A stretch of 64,000 nucleotides of DNA from Hyperoplus lanceolatus. Lineage: Eukaryota > Chordata > Actinopteri > Uranoscopiformes > Ammodytidae. The translations under genes and the position numbers were made by a program. Within the stretch, counting starts at the first letter, position 1, and each line of letters opens with the position of its first letter. Positions 35,985 to 48,700 of this stretch are shown piece by piece. The stretch is taken from NCBI GenBank assembly GCA_026929865.2, contig CM049417.1:21763501-21827500 (forward strand), given 5' to 3'. The notes under the pieces are model-generated. The model searched no databases and was not told where the DNA came from. It worked only from the letters and a program-made list of their open reading frames with translations.

Positions 35985-36110
35985 CTTTGCAGTTTATAAA
36001 CTGCCAACGCAACAGCAGCGGAGCAACTCCCCTAACTCTTGCGGACGACCCCCCCTCCCCTCCCCCCGGCGTCAAGTTACAGAGAGGTGGGACAAAGTTG
36101 TGACCCATCA
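35985..36110 (-). promoter_or_regulatory. GC-rich GPX7 promoter/5' UTR region
   Basis: Directly upstream of the GPX7 start codon is a GC-rich block (C-run CCCCTCCCC at about 36050-36070) in an otherwise AT-rich area, as expected for a TATA-less housekeeping promoter with possible Sp1-type sites. No transcription start can be fixed by eye. Confidence 0.4.
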
Positions 36111-36441
36111 GAATGTGTGACCCTAGAGGGCGCTGTTCTTATTGATCAAGCCAGTCTCATAGTGAAATATAGGCAATCTATGTAAAAACGTTGGTTCATT
36201 GCGTAAATCGTGGTAGTTTCACAACATCGGCTCTGAAATTGTAAGATTGTTTAAAAAAAATTAAAGGTCAATAAACAGCTTAGTCTCACAGTGAAATGTG
36301 TTGGCTAATTAATACGTTTTCCACTGCACAATCATTTAAATTGTAAGCAAAAACGTAATAATGCTCTTCAGTGAACTCTGAAAGGTTTAACCTTCTGCCT
36401 TAACAGCCTGCGCCCATTTTACACACACTGTTGACACATTA

Positions 36442-36500
<59 letters not shown>
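36442..36500. repeat. (CTAT)n microsatellite
   Basis: About 59 bases of pure CTAT tetranucleotide repeat. Confidence 0.95.
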
Positions 36501-36604
36501 AATATTTTGTGGGCGCTTCTTGAGCTCCTGCATCAGTGGAACACCAGCTTGTAAACGCTGCCATACTGAGAATTACAGAGTTTTGTGGAGCTGATAGGCT
36601 TAAT

Positions 36605-38335
36605 GGGTCATTCTATAGAATCGGTGCCCTTTGTGTTTGATTGTAAGAAAAAAAAGTACATTCAAATTCTAAACTTTTTTTGATGTGATGTGACATATTG
36701 ATATTAACATGTAATAGAAACAATATTTTCCCATCTCAACATCAACGTTAAAATGATTATTTTGAGAAATTTTCAGAAACATGTCACACTTTAATTCAAC
36801 CCCGTCACGGTCATTTTGTTATTCAGGTGCTAATATTTAGAATGGGTTTCTGATAATATTCTGACATGATCTCTCAGTTTACATGTCCCTTGTTAATAAT
36901 CACATAATGTTATTCAATTAAAAAAAAAAAAGCCTCAAGCACCATCCAAGACCGGTTATGATGAAAATATTTGTCTTCCCACTCTGCATTTTCACTGCTC
37001 ATATGCAGTAATGTCATGTAATTAAAAAATATATTCATCTACTTGTTTTTCCAGTTACAACACACACAAGTAAACACATGTTGATGTTATATGTTGTATA
37101 TTTAATACAAAAATGCAAAGAAATGCTGAACAACGGAATTGAAAATCATGTAACAGGGTTGAATGATGATGTCACTTTTTTAAATTCTTTGTATAAAACC
37201 CACATTTTTGTGAATTAATGTAATGAAGGAGGTTTTTCTTCCCTTTGCCCAGCTGTCCTGTTAATCCTAACCCTACATTTGACCATGTGTGATGTCACAC
37301 ATGGTAAAAATAGGGTTAGATAGTGAGACCATAAACACTCTTTCTGCCTTTTCTCAGGCTAGGATGAACCGATTTCTTAAATGTTTGCATATTTATATTA
37401 CATAGGATCTCAGAGTTCAATACACCTTCATATTCCCACCAATTGTAGGTCTTTAATGTCATATTTAATAAGAAAAGTACCTAAAATATTACAAAGATGT
37501 ACCAGGGATTCAACCCCGTAACATGCATTCAACCCTGTTACAACCCTGTTACAATAAGAAGTGTGACGGGGCTGAATGTGATGGGGTTGAAAGTTTAATG
37601 CTAATCTTTTGTTAATGTGTTCATGCTAGCAGCTAGTAGTGCACCACATGGCATTATACAATGTAGATATTTATGCACTTTTCCAGTTGCAAACTTTATT
37701 TTTTGACACACCTGGTTTACTATGAGTTTTCCTCCTAACAGTGTTGAAACCCTAAGCTTGACGAAGCCCATTTGTACATAAAAATCATCAAATATTCATA
37801 GAAAGTCAATGAGAAGCCTACCACTTGCTTCACCATGATGTTCAAAAGACTTTGCTGATGTCACTTGCTCATGAAGAATGTCAAAAGGGTCGTACCATTA
37901 TTTTATGATAGGAGGAGAGTGGTTGCGTTACGGGGTTGAATGAAATGCAGGGACAGGGATAAACGCTTAAATTACTTAAAAAATAAAAAATTATACTTTA
38001 TATTAAATGTGTTATTCTTTAAGATTACCCATTTCAATTCAATTAAACCAAAAAGTGCAGTGTTATTTAACATTGAGTACTCAAAATGGATATTATTCTT
38101 TTCATGGTGATGAATGGGGACAGGCGGAATTCCCAATAATCAAAGAGAGAAAACATGTAAATGTTGAAATAAAATAGTATTTTCATTTTTTATTTCCTAC
38201 AGCATATTAAAAACATGCAGAACTTTTAAAAAATCTGGTTGTAATTTTCTTAAATACATGTTCTGTAAAGTTGTATTAGTAGACATGCTTGGGACATTGA
38301 AAGATTATAAAGGGCACCGAATCTGTAGAATGACC
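36605..38335. mobile_element. 1.73-kb inverted-repeat DNA element, non-autonomous
   Basis: The left end GGGTCATTCTATAGAATCGG and the right end (read inward) GGGTCATTCTACAGATTCGG form inverted repeats that both continue into TGCCCTTT. TAAT occurs next to both ends (36601-36604 and 38336-38339) and may be the target duplication. The interior repeats phrases such as GGGGTTGAAT and CAACCCTGTTAC but has no transposase frame. Confidence 0.7.
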
Positions 38336-38841
38336 CTAATACATTTTTGTGTCAACTCGTTTTGCAATGGCTTGAATGTAACAAACATTAATTTATATGA
38401 AAAAGTTGCACTGTGGGAACTCTGTCAACAAGTTTATGCTCATGGGAAAACTGAAGGAGAGGACTCTAGTGGTGCTGCTTTCACACTGTGTAATTCTGGT
38501 TCTAGCTCTGGTTGCATTCTGGAATCTTAGAACCATGGAGCTTTCTGGCGAACCAGCCTGTGTACATACCAGTTTAGGCAGAACTTAATGTCAGCTCCAT
38601 ATATAATTTGGGGCCTATAGGATCACGATGCATGGATTCCTCCATAATGTACAATGTACAAAATGTAATAATATTTGTAATTCTCCACAGGAGGATAATT
38701 CAGATTATTGGCGATAGGTGATTTTACACCAAGGAGGACATATTTATGAATGAGGATATTGATTTTAGCTAATAAATTACTTAAAATGTTACACAATGTT
38801 AATACTTTAATGTTTTGATTGGCAAAATCTATAGCTATCTT

Positions 38842-39208
38842 CCATCCATCCATCTTCTACCGCTTGTCCCGTTAGGGGTCGCGGGGGGGCTGGAGCCAAT
38901 CCCAGCTGCATTGGGCGAGGGCAGGGTACACCCTGGACAGTTCGCCAGTCCATCGCAGGGCCACATATAGGGACAGACAACCATTCACACTCACATTCAC
39001 ACCTATGGTCAATTTATAGAATCCAATCAACCTATCCCCATTGCATGTTTTTGGAGGTGGGAGGAAGCCGGAGTACCCGGAGAGAACCCACGCGTACACG
39101 GGGAGAACATGCAAACTCCACACAGAAAGGCCCCGGGCAACCCGGGATTTGAACCCAGAACCTTCTTGCTGTGAGGCGACTGTGCTAACCACTGCACCAC
39201 CGTGCCGC
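38842..39208 (-). mobile_element. tRNA-derived SINE, minus strand, 13-bp target duplication
   Basis: On the minus strand it starts GCGGCACGGTGGTGCAGTGG with A-box-like and B-box-like (GGGTTCAAATCCC) motifs, and ends in a GGATGG tail. It is flanked by CTATAGCTATCTT at 38829-38841 and 39209-39221. This is one of the commonest teleost SINE/LINE-tail repeats. Confidence 0.88.
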
Positions 39209-39368
39209 CTATAGCTATCTTTTGCAATTTAAATACATTTTTATTGAGTTAATTTATTTCTCATTTTAAACATCATTATTTACAGGAAATAATCGTTTTG
39301 AAAGGTTGAGCTAAATAAAATGGATCCTCATTTGTTTATATATAATTGTTTTAGCTCTACAATGTTAA

Positions 39369-39985
39369 AGCCACTACGAGTAACTTTGTACGTTGGCGGC
39401 CCCTTTGGACAAAAGCGGTAGTATTTTTACGACACCAGCTGTCGTAAAGCTGTTTTCTAGCGTGTGCCGGCTGTGCGAGTCTCAAATAATTAGGACGCAA
39501 TAAACTGCATGTCCGTGTGTTGAAGGTGTGAGGGCACGGACTCTTTTCGGCTCTGTGAGAGTGGTTAGTGACACTGCATCAACTAATGATAGTCAGTGCC
39601 ACACACACCTGATTGCAATGAGTTGATGCGGTGTCACTAACAACTCGCACGAGCTGAAAGATTCCTTGTCCTCACAGAAAGCGAATTAACGAGAGATGGT
39701 AGTTTGTATGGATCACGATGAGGTAATGTGTTTATGTTGTTGTAAATAATGACTATTTCAGATGAATAACGGTCATCTGATGATGCTGGTGAGGCAAAGT
39801 AAACACTGCAGTGTAGTTTGCTCCCGTAAAATTGCTTGGCAACGCCCTCCCGCCCGTCTATCACTCTCCGCTTTTCTTCATTGCATTTTCTTTTTTTCTT
39901 TGATGGTTCAGCCCCGTTATCAGTCATTATGACGACAAATAACTGTCTCAAACAAGGCACAGACAAGAAGGTGCAAATATTTACC
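39369..39985. mobile_element. partial copy of the TTAA MITE family
   Basis: TTAA (39365-39368) is followed by AGCCACTACGAGTAACTTTG. The copy then follows, in reverse complement, the element at 54607-55540, including the GATGCGGTGTCACTAA and GTCATTATGACGACAAATA segments. The right terminus is missing. Confidence 0.65.
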
Positions 39986-39999
39986 AATGTTTAAGGTAC

Positions 40000-40988
40000 A
40001 GTGTTGTAGCCTGCTAAGGTACCACTGGGGGGACAAATCAGTAAATTAGACATTCAAGAAGGTTCTTCCAACGTTGTCTTGCCAATGAGGATATCGCCTG
40101 TGATCTGTTTTCTTTATTTTTTTATTTTATCTATTTCTGTAATTTGTAACCTGTACTGGATACAGTATTTTGTGTGTGTTATTGTTTGCTGGGATAACAG
40201 TGTTATGCAGACTACTGCAGACATGTTTTGTTGTGATTTTCCATGTTGACTGATTTGGGTGTATGGAGAGAAATAAATGATATTTTCCTCAGTCTGCAGC
40301 ATTGGTCTGGTCAAGTGTTTGGTGAACTTATTGTATATTTGCACGTGTCTGTGTACTTTTTATACATTACTCAAATCACTGAGAAGTAGAATTACTAAAA
40401 GTGTTTAAGGTTAGCAACAACAGTGTGTAACTGGTTCAGACTGAATTAAGTTATATGAAAAGTGTGTGTTTTATATGATGACAAAATATGTTTTTTATAA
40501 AATAATGTATAGTTTTGAAAAGAGTGTTTCATTTTGCAAAGGGTCTGAGGTGTTTTGATAATTGTGTGTTTGGTGTGCTAATTGTGTCTTTTGAGAAATC
40601 GGGCCCTGTTTTCAAAATCGTGCTTAAGCAATAAAAAGAAACTGTAATTGAACATGGTAAGTACGATAAGTATAAGCCTTTGATGGATATCCAGAAAATG
40701 TTTGCGGAGACACATTCCTGTTTGACGCTCGTATTGGAGGGGTCGTATGAATTTACCACCCGTCCACAGGCAGCCAAAACAATTCCAACAATTCCTAACC
40801 CTTTTCAAATGTTTAAAAAACAAATGTTTTAAATAATATATTTTAAAGACTTAATGACTAATCATTTCATAATTATAGTTAGTTGAAGCTTTAGATATTT
40901 ACAGTTTTTTGTTAAAATGAGTATTATTTCCTTGCAGAAAACTTTTTTCTGAAGATTTTTTTTAAAAATGTAGCTGCAGAGATATACC
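40000..40988. other. intergenic, no gene recognised
   Basis: AT-rich DNA. 40650-40745 resembles part of the 429-bp insert at 3951-4379 and is therefore a dispersed repeat. No exon is visible. Confidence 0.5.
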
Positions 40989-43249
40989 CAGTGACGTGCG
41001 GTCAGGGTAGGCAAGGTAGGCAGTGCCTACCCTGGCGCCGTGTGCAAGAAAATAAAAATAAAATAAAATAAAATATTTTTTTTATTTAATAAACTTATAT
41101 TTGTATTATTACTGTTAATTATTTCGATCTTTACATGTAATCCGCGATTACTTTAAAAAAGTGTAGACGTTTTGATTAGAAAGGTGGCAGTTGGTAAGTT
41201 ACGCCAAAGAAATATTGTGCTTTTGCTGTTTCCCATTCATTGTGTACGGCAAAGAATCAGTGCTTTTGCGCCTATTCATTGTGGACGGCAAGAAAAAAAA
41301 AGTTTCCGCGCATGCGCACTTGATTCTGTATTATTTAACATGTACGCAAATAAGCAGAATTCTTTGTGCTTTTTTTACGTAAATGGTATGCCACATAAGC
41401 CTTTACGTTACATATCATTCATCATGTACCAATTAAAATCGAGATATTACTAGACATTTACGCAGCTTAGGCCAACGTCATTACGTTGGCTATGCTCATT
41501 CACGTCGCGTTACCCCCGCGGATTTTTACGTCAACATTGCAGCTGCCGTGTCCGTGCCCGCAGATATTTCAGACTGGAGGAATTTTAACAAATTGGATTA
41601 TAATCTAAAAAGGAACAGAATGAATAGCAAGAGAAAGGCCTGCGCCAGCCTTGGACGGTGTACAGCAGCAACAGGGACCAACAATGTTCGAGCATTTCAA
41701 ACGGACAGGTAGCCTACATGAACGGAAGGATGCTAGCTAGCTGTGCTGTCAGTCAGACTGTCACTGGATTACTATCGTCTTGCTTATTTCTACAGCCAGG
41801 GAGTCAGATTGGTGAGTCAGAAACTTTTTTGGGGTTTATTTAATAATAAAGTTGGATGAATCCATTCTGCATTTTATATTCAATTGAGCAGTTGTGTTTT
41901 CATTGTTACTGACGGACAAACCTAAGCTCTGCAATGTGGATAAATGGTTACATTCTGATGCTGGACAGGTCCATGGAGCATATGCTACTGGTACTTTATC
42001 TATTAAGATAAAGTTTATGGAGTGGAGTCGCCATCAGTTATGCTGTAGTCCTACATAATGATGAAAGCTGTCTTTTATTTTTAAGTTGAATAGAAGTAGT
42101 ACCGCTAGTTTGAATCGGCGAATTTTTGACTTGTTGCCTTACGTTTTTTCGGCCCTCGGTGTGAGGGACGGGTCCGTTAAGTCGATGGATGCGATGTTTA
42201 ATCATTTAGACCAGGGGTCCCCAAACTTTTTTCACTGAGGGCCACATACAGAAAAATCTACGAAGGGCCAGGCCACTTTGCAAAAATAACACATTTATCA
42301 GGACATGTAGCTGCTCTGATGTTTAGTTTCATAGTGTCTTCGTAAGTTGTAATCCTTCTTCACGGCAACACTTTACTTGCACATTAAACAGACACATTTC
42401 CCCTCTTGTTAAATGCCATTGATACACCCAGTGTTTTCTGCCTTTGCCTCCAATGTCCAGCAGGGTGAAAATAGTATCCAGCCGAGATCCCGACCCTCCT
42501 AGGGGGTCCGGGGGTATGCCCCCCCGGGAGATTTTTTAAAGTTTTTAAAGCGAAATGCATGAATCTGGTGCACTTTGAGAGGGAAATTAAGAGGCTAAAT
42601 CTGAAGAATGTTGTATGAAAAAAAAATGGAGACACTGTGTCAGATGAATCAGAAGCTATTGGAGAAGGACACATAGATTTTCCATAATAATATTAATTTA
42701 AAATAAAATATTATGCAGGGTTCTCTGGGATGGGCTTGTTGCTCATTTTCTTTTATGGGACATATTTCTCTGTAATATAATGAGTGCATTTAAATTATTT
42801 AAAAATTAAAAGCGCCATATTACATTATATTTTTTAAATGTGCCACGGGCCAATCAATCAGTGTTTGACACCCCTGCACTAGTGGGTTAACTAAGAAATG
42901 CAAAAAAATAAAAAATAAAAAAATTTACATATTACATTATCTTTTTAAAATCGGCCGCGGGCCAATAAACTACGGGCCGTAGTTTGGGGACCCCTGATTT
43001 AGACCAAACTACAGTAGACTACGGGCAAACCTGAAGTCACCGTCGTGACATTTCATATACGTCCCGAGTGAGTGAGTGAGTGAGAGAGAAAGAAAGAAAG
43101 AAAGAAAGAAAGGGAGGAACTTATTTGAAATCGGCCGTGCGTGCCTGTTTGTTGTTTATTGTTTTTGATTTAACAATATATAGGTTTAGAGAAATCTGGC
43201 TTTCAGAACTCAGTGCCTACCCACTCACTGACCTCACCGCACGTCACTG
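40989..43249. mobile_element. 2.26-kb hAT-like element, 8-bp target duplication, with nested hAT
   Basis: It starts CAGTGACGTGCGGT and ends ACCGCACGTCACTG, flanked by GATATACC at 40981-40988 and 43250-43257. A second hAT (42212-42996) sits inside. No transposase frame of useful length remains, so the outer element is non-autonomous or decayed. A purine (GAAA)n tract lies at 43084-43111. Confidence 0.9.
42212..42996. mobile_element. 785-bp hAT-like element nested in the hAT at 40989-43249
   Basis: It starts CAGGGGTCCCCAAACTT and ends AGTTTGGGGACCCCTG, flanked by ATTTAGAC at 42204-42211 and 42997-43004. The middle (about 42480-42790) is the reverse complement of the core of the element at 33168-34079. 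Another hAT-like end (TTTGACACCCCTGC) appears internally at about 42870, so the copy is itself a mosaic. Confidence 0.9.
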
Positions 43250-43404
43250 GATATACCTGGACTTCAAGTCAACATCGTACATTTCCCACAATGAAACTTG
43301 ATAGCATTTTTTAATCCTTAACTGGCCACACCTACAGTTTTGTTTGTAAATATGTTAATTCAAAGGCTGGGCTGAGATAACCCCGATGACATCATCATGT
43401 CTGT

Positions 43405-43565
43405 TGTTTTTTTCTTCTTACTTTATTAGACAGATTTGGAGAGACGGAGATGAAATTGGGCGAAGAGGGGAAGACATGTTGATAACTGACCCGGATCGAA
43501 CCCGGGTCCGCTGTGAGGCCTGAGCCTCTAGTGGACGCTCTAACCGCTACACCACGTGCGCCCCT
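43405..43565 (-). mobile_element. tRNA-derived SINE, minus strand
   Basis: On the minus strand from 43565: AGGGGCGCACGTGGTGTAGC (A-box region), GGGTTCGATCC (B box, about 43500), a pyrimidine-rich body and a TCTAATAAAGTAAG tail. Target duplications are not clear. The head family resembles the SINE at 21946 but the tail is different. Confidence 0.8.
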
Positions 43566-44224
43566 GGAAAGAAAAAAAGCAAATTTATCCACTTGTTTTA
43601 TTAGTACTAGTGCAATGCCCGTAGGAAGCAGTAGCTTATGCATGCTTAAATGTAACCCGTCTATCAAAGTGGGACACAGAGATGTAGCCTACACATAGGC
43701 AGTGTCACACAGTCATTGAAATGGCTGTCACATCGCTCATCAATGTGACTTATGTTCTTTCTTTAATATTTGTTGCGCCATATAATCCTCTATTCTTTAT
43801 GGGCACATTTTTTTTATTGGTAATTGCAGTAGCATTTATCTTTGCAAACAAAATGAAGGCCATTTTTTGCATCTTACATAGTCTCTTGCTCGTTTAGGTT
43901 TTAGTTTCTAACGAATTTAAAACATTCTGTGTAAGTGATCATGTTTACATTCACTGGTGCTGAGACTGTGCTAGTTTAAATGGAAACTGCTATTGACACG
44001 CTAACTGAAATTAGCGTCACTGTCGTGGAATTGTTTAACTATACATTAACTCTATAACAGTGAAAAATAGCATAACGTGCGATCTTTAACACTAAAGCAG
44101 ACAGGTTTGAGGAGTTGGTGATGTCTGTGGAATTTTTAAGAACGTTTTGTTTGGAAAGTTGGGTGCATTGAATGAGGAAGTAACACCAGGCTGTGTCGGT
44201 CTGCTGTGTGTGTCCCGTTCGTAA
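43566..44224. other. intergenic, no gene recognised
   Basis: AT-rich DNA with no exon-like block or definable element. Confidence 0.5.
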
Positions 44225-44287
44225 ATTCATGCTTTGGTCGCAGCGGCCAATCAAATCAGAGGGAGGCGGAGTTTAGCCAGAGACTAC

Positions 44288-44694
44288 GGTTGCGTTCCGA
44301 ATCGCATACTCTTTCTTTTTTCTATTCTACATACTACATCCGACGATAAAAATAATCTAGTTCGGATGCAGTATGCATACTATTGGGACATACTTTACTC
44401 TCTTATTTCATCATAACATTGCGCCTTAATCTTGCCTCTTGCTTTTATATCCGTCGCATCCCCGTTTGTTTTCATATGGAGGCTTCGTCGATGTGACGTC
44501 ACTTCACGTGCGCACTGGATTGTGGGTCAGAATCGCCCAAATAGGATGCAGTTTTCAACACTAACAATCTTGGCCGCATGAAGTAGGACATCCGGGTACT
44601 TCTAACCATCCTAAATCTGGCCACAAGAATCGGGACATCCTAAATCTTTTTTCTACATACTATATAATAGAAAGTATGCGATTCGGAACGCAAC
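44288..44694. mobile_element. 407-bp MITE with TAC flanks
   Basis: Near-perfect inverted ends GGTTGCGTTCCGAATCGCAT lie at both termini, with TAC on both sides (44285-44287 and 44695-44697). A 3-bp target duplication suggests a PIF/Harbinger-type MITE, but TAC is not the usual TWA, so the assignment is tentative. Confidence 0.75.
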
Positions 44695-45106
44695 CTACAA
44701 CTGGATCTCGATTCAGGGGTTGCAGCCTACGAAGACTGCATTTGAAGACTGATTGCGTCATACCGGCGCGCAAAGGCTTGTTCCATTTGCAACGATTTGC
44801 AAGGCTCCTTCATATGCGGCCGAGAAATGCAGCCTTCGTTTCACGGTTTTGAAGGCTGCATCAGATGTATCCTTCGCAGCCCAACATATCCCAAGATTCA
44901 TTGCGTTTTTTTCAGAGATGTCATAAAATAAAATAAAAAATAACAAAACAGCAACGTGTTGCTCCATCTTCTTAACTTTTATCTTCCTTTCTTTTACTTT
45001 TTTTTCTTTTCGTCTGGTAGGCAATTTCTTTTTCTTTTCTCCTCCGTTGACAGGGCTGTCTCCGTTGGCAGCAATCAGGGTTGCTAGGCAGCACAGGAGC
45101 GGCGAG

Positions 45107-46983
45107 CATAGACGGATTATGAGATAATGGGCCCCTGGGCACAAATTCTTAAAGGGCCCCCCAATCGTCCCTGTCCAGTCAGTACACTGACTTTTCCACA
45201 CAGATATATACAATTAATGGCAAAAACATATCAAGGAAGTCAGTGTTTCCCACAGGATTTTGGGATACTGTTGGAGGGACCCTGTACCTTGTTGGGGGGT
45301 CCGGGGGCATGCCCCCCGGAATTTTTTTTACCATTTTAAAGTAAAATGCATCAATCTGGTGCACTTTGAGAGGAGATTTTAGAGGCTATATCAAATCCTG
45401 AGATGCAGAAGGAACATTATTTTTCAGATTTGTCTTAAACAGGCAGCACTCTTCACTCTGCAACTGTAAAAACAGTACAGTCCCATGCAGACCCATGTTC
45501 TATGATGGAGGCCCATTTCAACAGATTAAGGGTGGATAGCTACTTTTTATGAACAATTTAGAATTCACACATAGAAAGCTTATTTCTGTATGTGTCAGGG
45601 GGGCCTTCAAGGCCCCTCATGGAGCCCCTTACACAGAGCTACTAATGCTGTTGTTTTTAACTTGCTTTTGTATTTCTCTCCTACTAGTTGAGGGGCCCAT
45701 GATGATTTCTAGCTTGTTACATTTTAATGAGTAGGGGAAGGTGGGGTGATTTGTGCATTTTGGAAGTTGCAAAACCCCTTGTTTCTAGAAAACCGTGGAA
45801 GAAATTGGAAATGTGACCACATATTTAAGAAGAGCCATCCATTTGACTCATCCTGTAAAGAAGGGAGACACAAGGAATAAGATATAAGCACATTTAAGCT
45901 CAAAAAACTGTGTTTTGCCTTTCAAAGTAAAATTTCCATGATCAAGGTTTTTTGATTATTGTGTCTGAACAATTATAGACACGTTTGAAAACATTTGACA
46001 CATGTTTTAGTGCTTTGGTATGCTACACTTTGAGTCTATATAGTTAGCACAATGTCAACCCTAAATTGCTGCATCATGCCTATTATCCAAAATTCTGGGG
46101 ATGGGGTGATTTGTGCGCAAGGGCCTGGGTGAGTTATAAGTAAGTAAGTAAGTAAGTAAAATGTATTTATAAAAGCACATTTATGACAGTTTGCACTGTC
46201 CAAAGTGCTGTACATAGTGCATTCAGTAGGTAAACAATGAAGGTAAAATAACAATAACCAAAATAAAAGACGTAAAGCCCATACATCCACATAAACACAG
46301 ATAGTAGTGCAGAGGTAAGTAAGTAGTGCAGAGGTTAATGGGGAGGAAACACCAGGGTGTACATATGGGTTTTGAGCCTTGATTTAAAGGCAGAAATGTA
46401 GGGGGAATCACATTTGTCAGGTGGCAGTTGGTTCCACAAGCACGGAGCAACTAGTGCAAAGTACATTTCTGAGAGTTGTGCCAGTGGCATGGCTCTATAC
46501 GCTGGTCACCAAAAGAAAGTGATAGTCTACAGTAGCTCAGGAGAGAGTGACATCTCAATTCCACTTAACGACACCACTGATGAGAGTTCAGATGGCCAGA
46601 AAGATGATGATGGTGACTTTGTCATTGTGACACAATGTGACAAGACAACTTTTTTTCCGAAAGCTATATTTCTTAAACAGTTTATTCCAGATCCAAAGTT
46701 TTTATTGCCAGGGATGCACAACATCCTGAAATATATGTACATATTTGAGTTGGAGACATAACTGTCAAGGCCTCACTTTAAAATCACTTTGAGTAAAAAG
46801 TTGCACAAATCACCCCACCTTCCCCTATACTTATATTTAGGCTATTCCTTTTTGGACCCTGTTATTGACATCTTTGACTATGCAACATGAAAAGTTACTA
46901 TCAGTATCTCTGGCTAAGGGCCCCCCTGAGTCCTTGGGCCCCTGGGCCTGTGCCCGGTGTGCCCGTGCAGTAATCCACCCCTG
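45107..46983. mobile_element. 1,877-bp hAT-like element, 8-bp target duplication, in repeat B
   Basis: Its ends are CATAGACGGATTA and, read from the right, CAGGGGTGGATTA, flanked by GCGGCGAG at 45099-45106 and 46984-46991. Comparison with repeat B copy 1 confirms the empty site. It contains the hAT core segment (about 45283-45395), a (GTAA)n tract at 46137-46158 and a nested TA-flanked element at 45734-46826. Confidence 0.88.
45734..46826 (+). mobile_element. TA-flanked, probably pogo-like element with a transposase-tail ORF
   Basis: Inverted ends GGGGAAGGTGGGGTGATTTG and its reverse complement (about 46803-46826), with TA at each boundary, fit a Tc1/mariner-pogo-type element. A 115-codon plus-strand frame (46414-46761) reads KKVIVYSSSGESD, then an acidic Asp/Glu/Ser run and FPKAIFLKQF. 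Its composition resembles the acidic C-terminal tails of pogo-like transposases, but that link is inference. A minus-strand open frame overlaps it. Confidence 0.55.
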
Positions 46984-47399
46984 GCGGCGAGTCGTCACGC
47001 AAGGTAACGGCTTGTTACGTAAACCGGAAATGCTCGTAAACGGAGACCTGCGGAGACCGTCTCGTTTAACAACACTCGTTCGTCCCTGGTTCGGCCTTCG
47101 AATCGGCCTTCACAGGCTATAGCCTTCATAGACCGCGTAGACCGTCTCTGTATTGGGATATAGCTTACTTCATTTCCGTCGTTTCTGTGGCCTTCAGTGC
47201 GCACATGTATTCGCCGCCAGCTTGATATAAATATGATAACTTCTACATATTTGGTCCAAAGAACCTCACAATCAATCAAGGATGCACACCTTTGTGCCGT
47301 GCGCAAGCCATATCCGGAAGCGCAGGCCGATCTGACTAACAATCCGAGAGATATGCGAGCCACAGACAGACAGACGTTTCTTGCTTTATAGATAGAAGA

Positions 47400-48700
<1,301 letters not shown>

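Larger units (their letters stand above)
44700..47163 (-). repeat. interspersed repeat 'B', copy 2
   Basis: Reverse complement of 3509-4480, lacking the 429-bp insert of that copy but carrying a 1,877-bp hAT at 45107-46983. The two copies let each insertion be defined exactly. Confidence 0.75.
44225..47395. repeat. repeat 'A' copy 2, split by about 2.9 kb of nested insertions
   Basis: 44225-44285 and 47166-47395 together match the uninterrupted copy at 26305-26608 (GGTCGCAGC..GAGGGAGGCGG on the left, TTCGCCGCCAGC..TGATA and TTTGTGCCGTGC on the right). Between them lie the MITE at 44288-44694, repeat B copy 2 and, inside that, the hAT at 45107-46983. Confidence 0.7.

Noticed and set aside
46414-46761. 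Host gene exon
   Set aside because: It lies inside a TA-flanked element nested in a hAT; a transposon origin is simpler.
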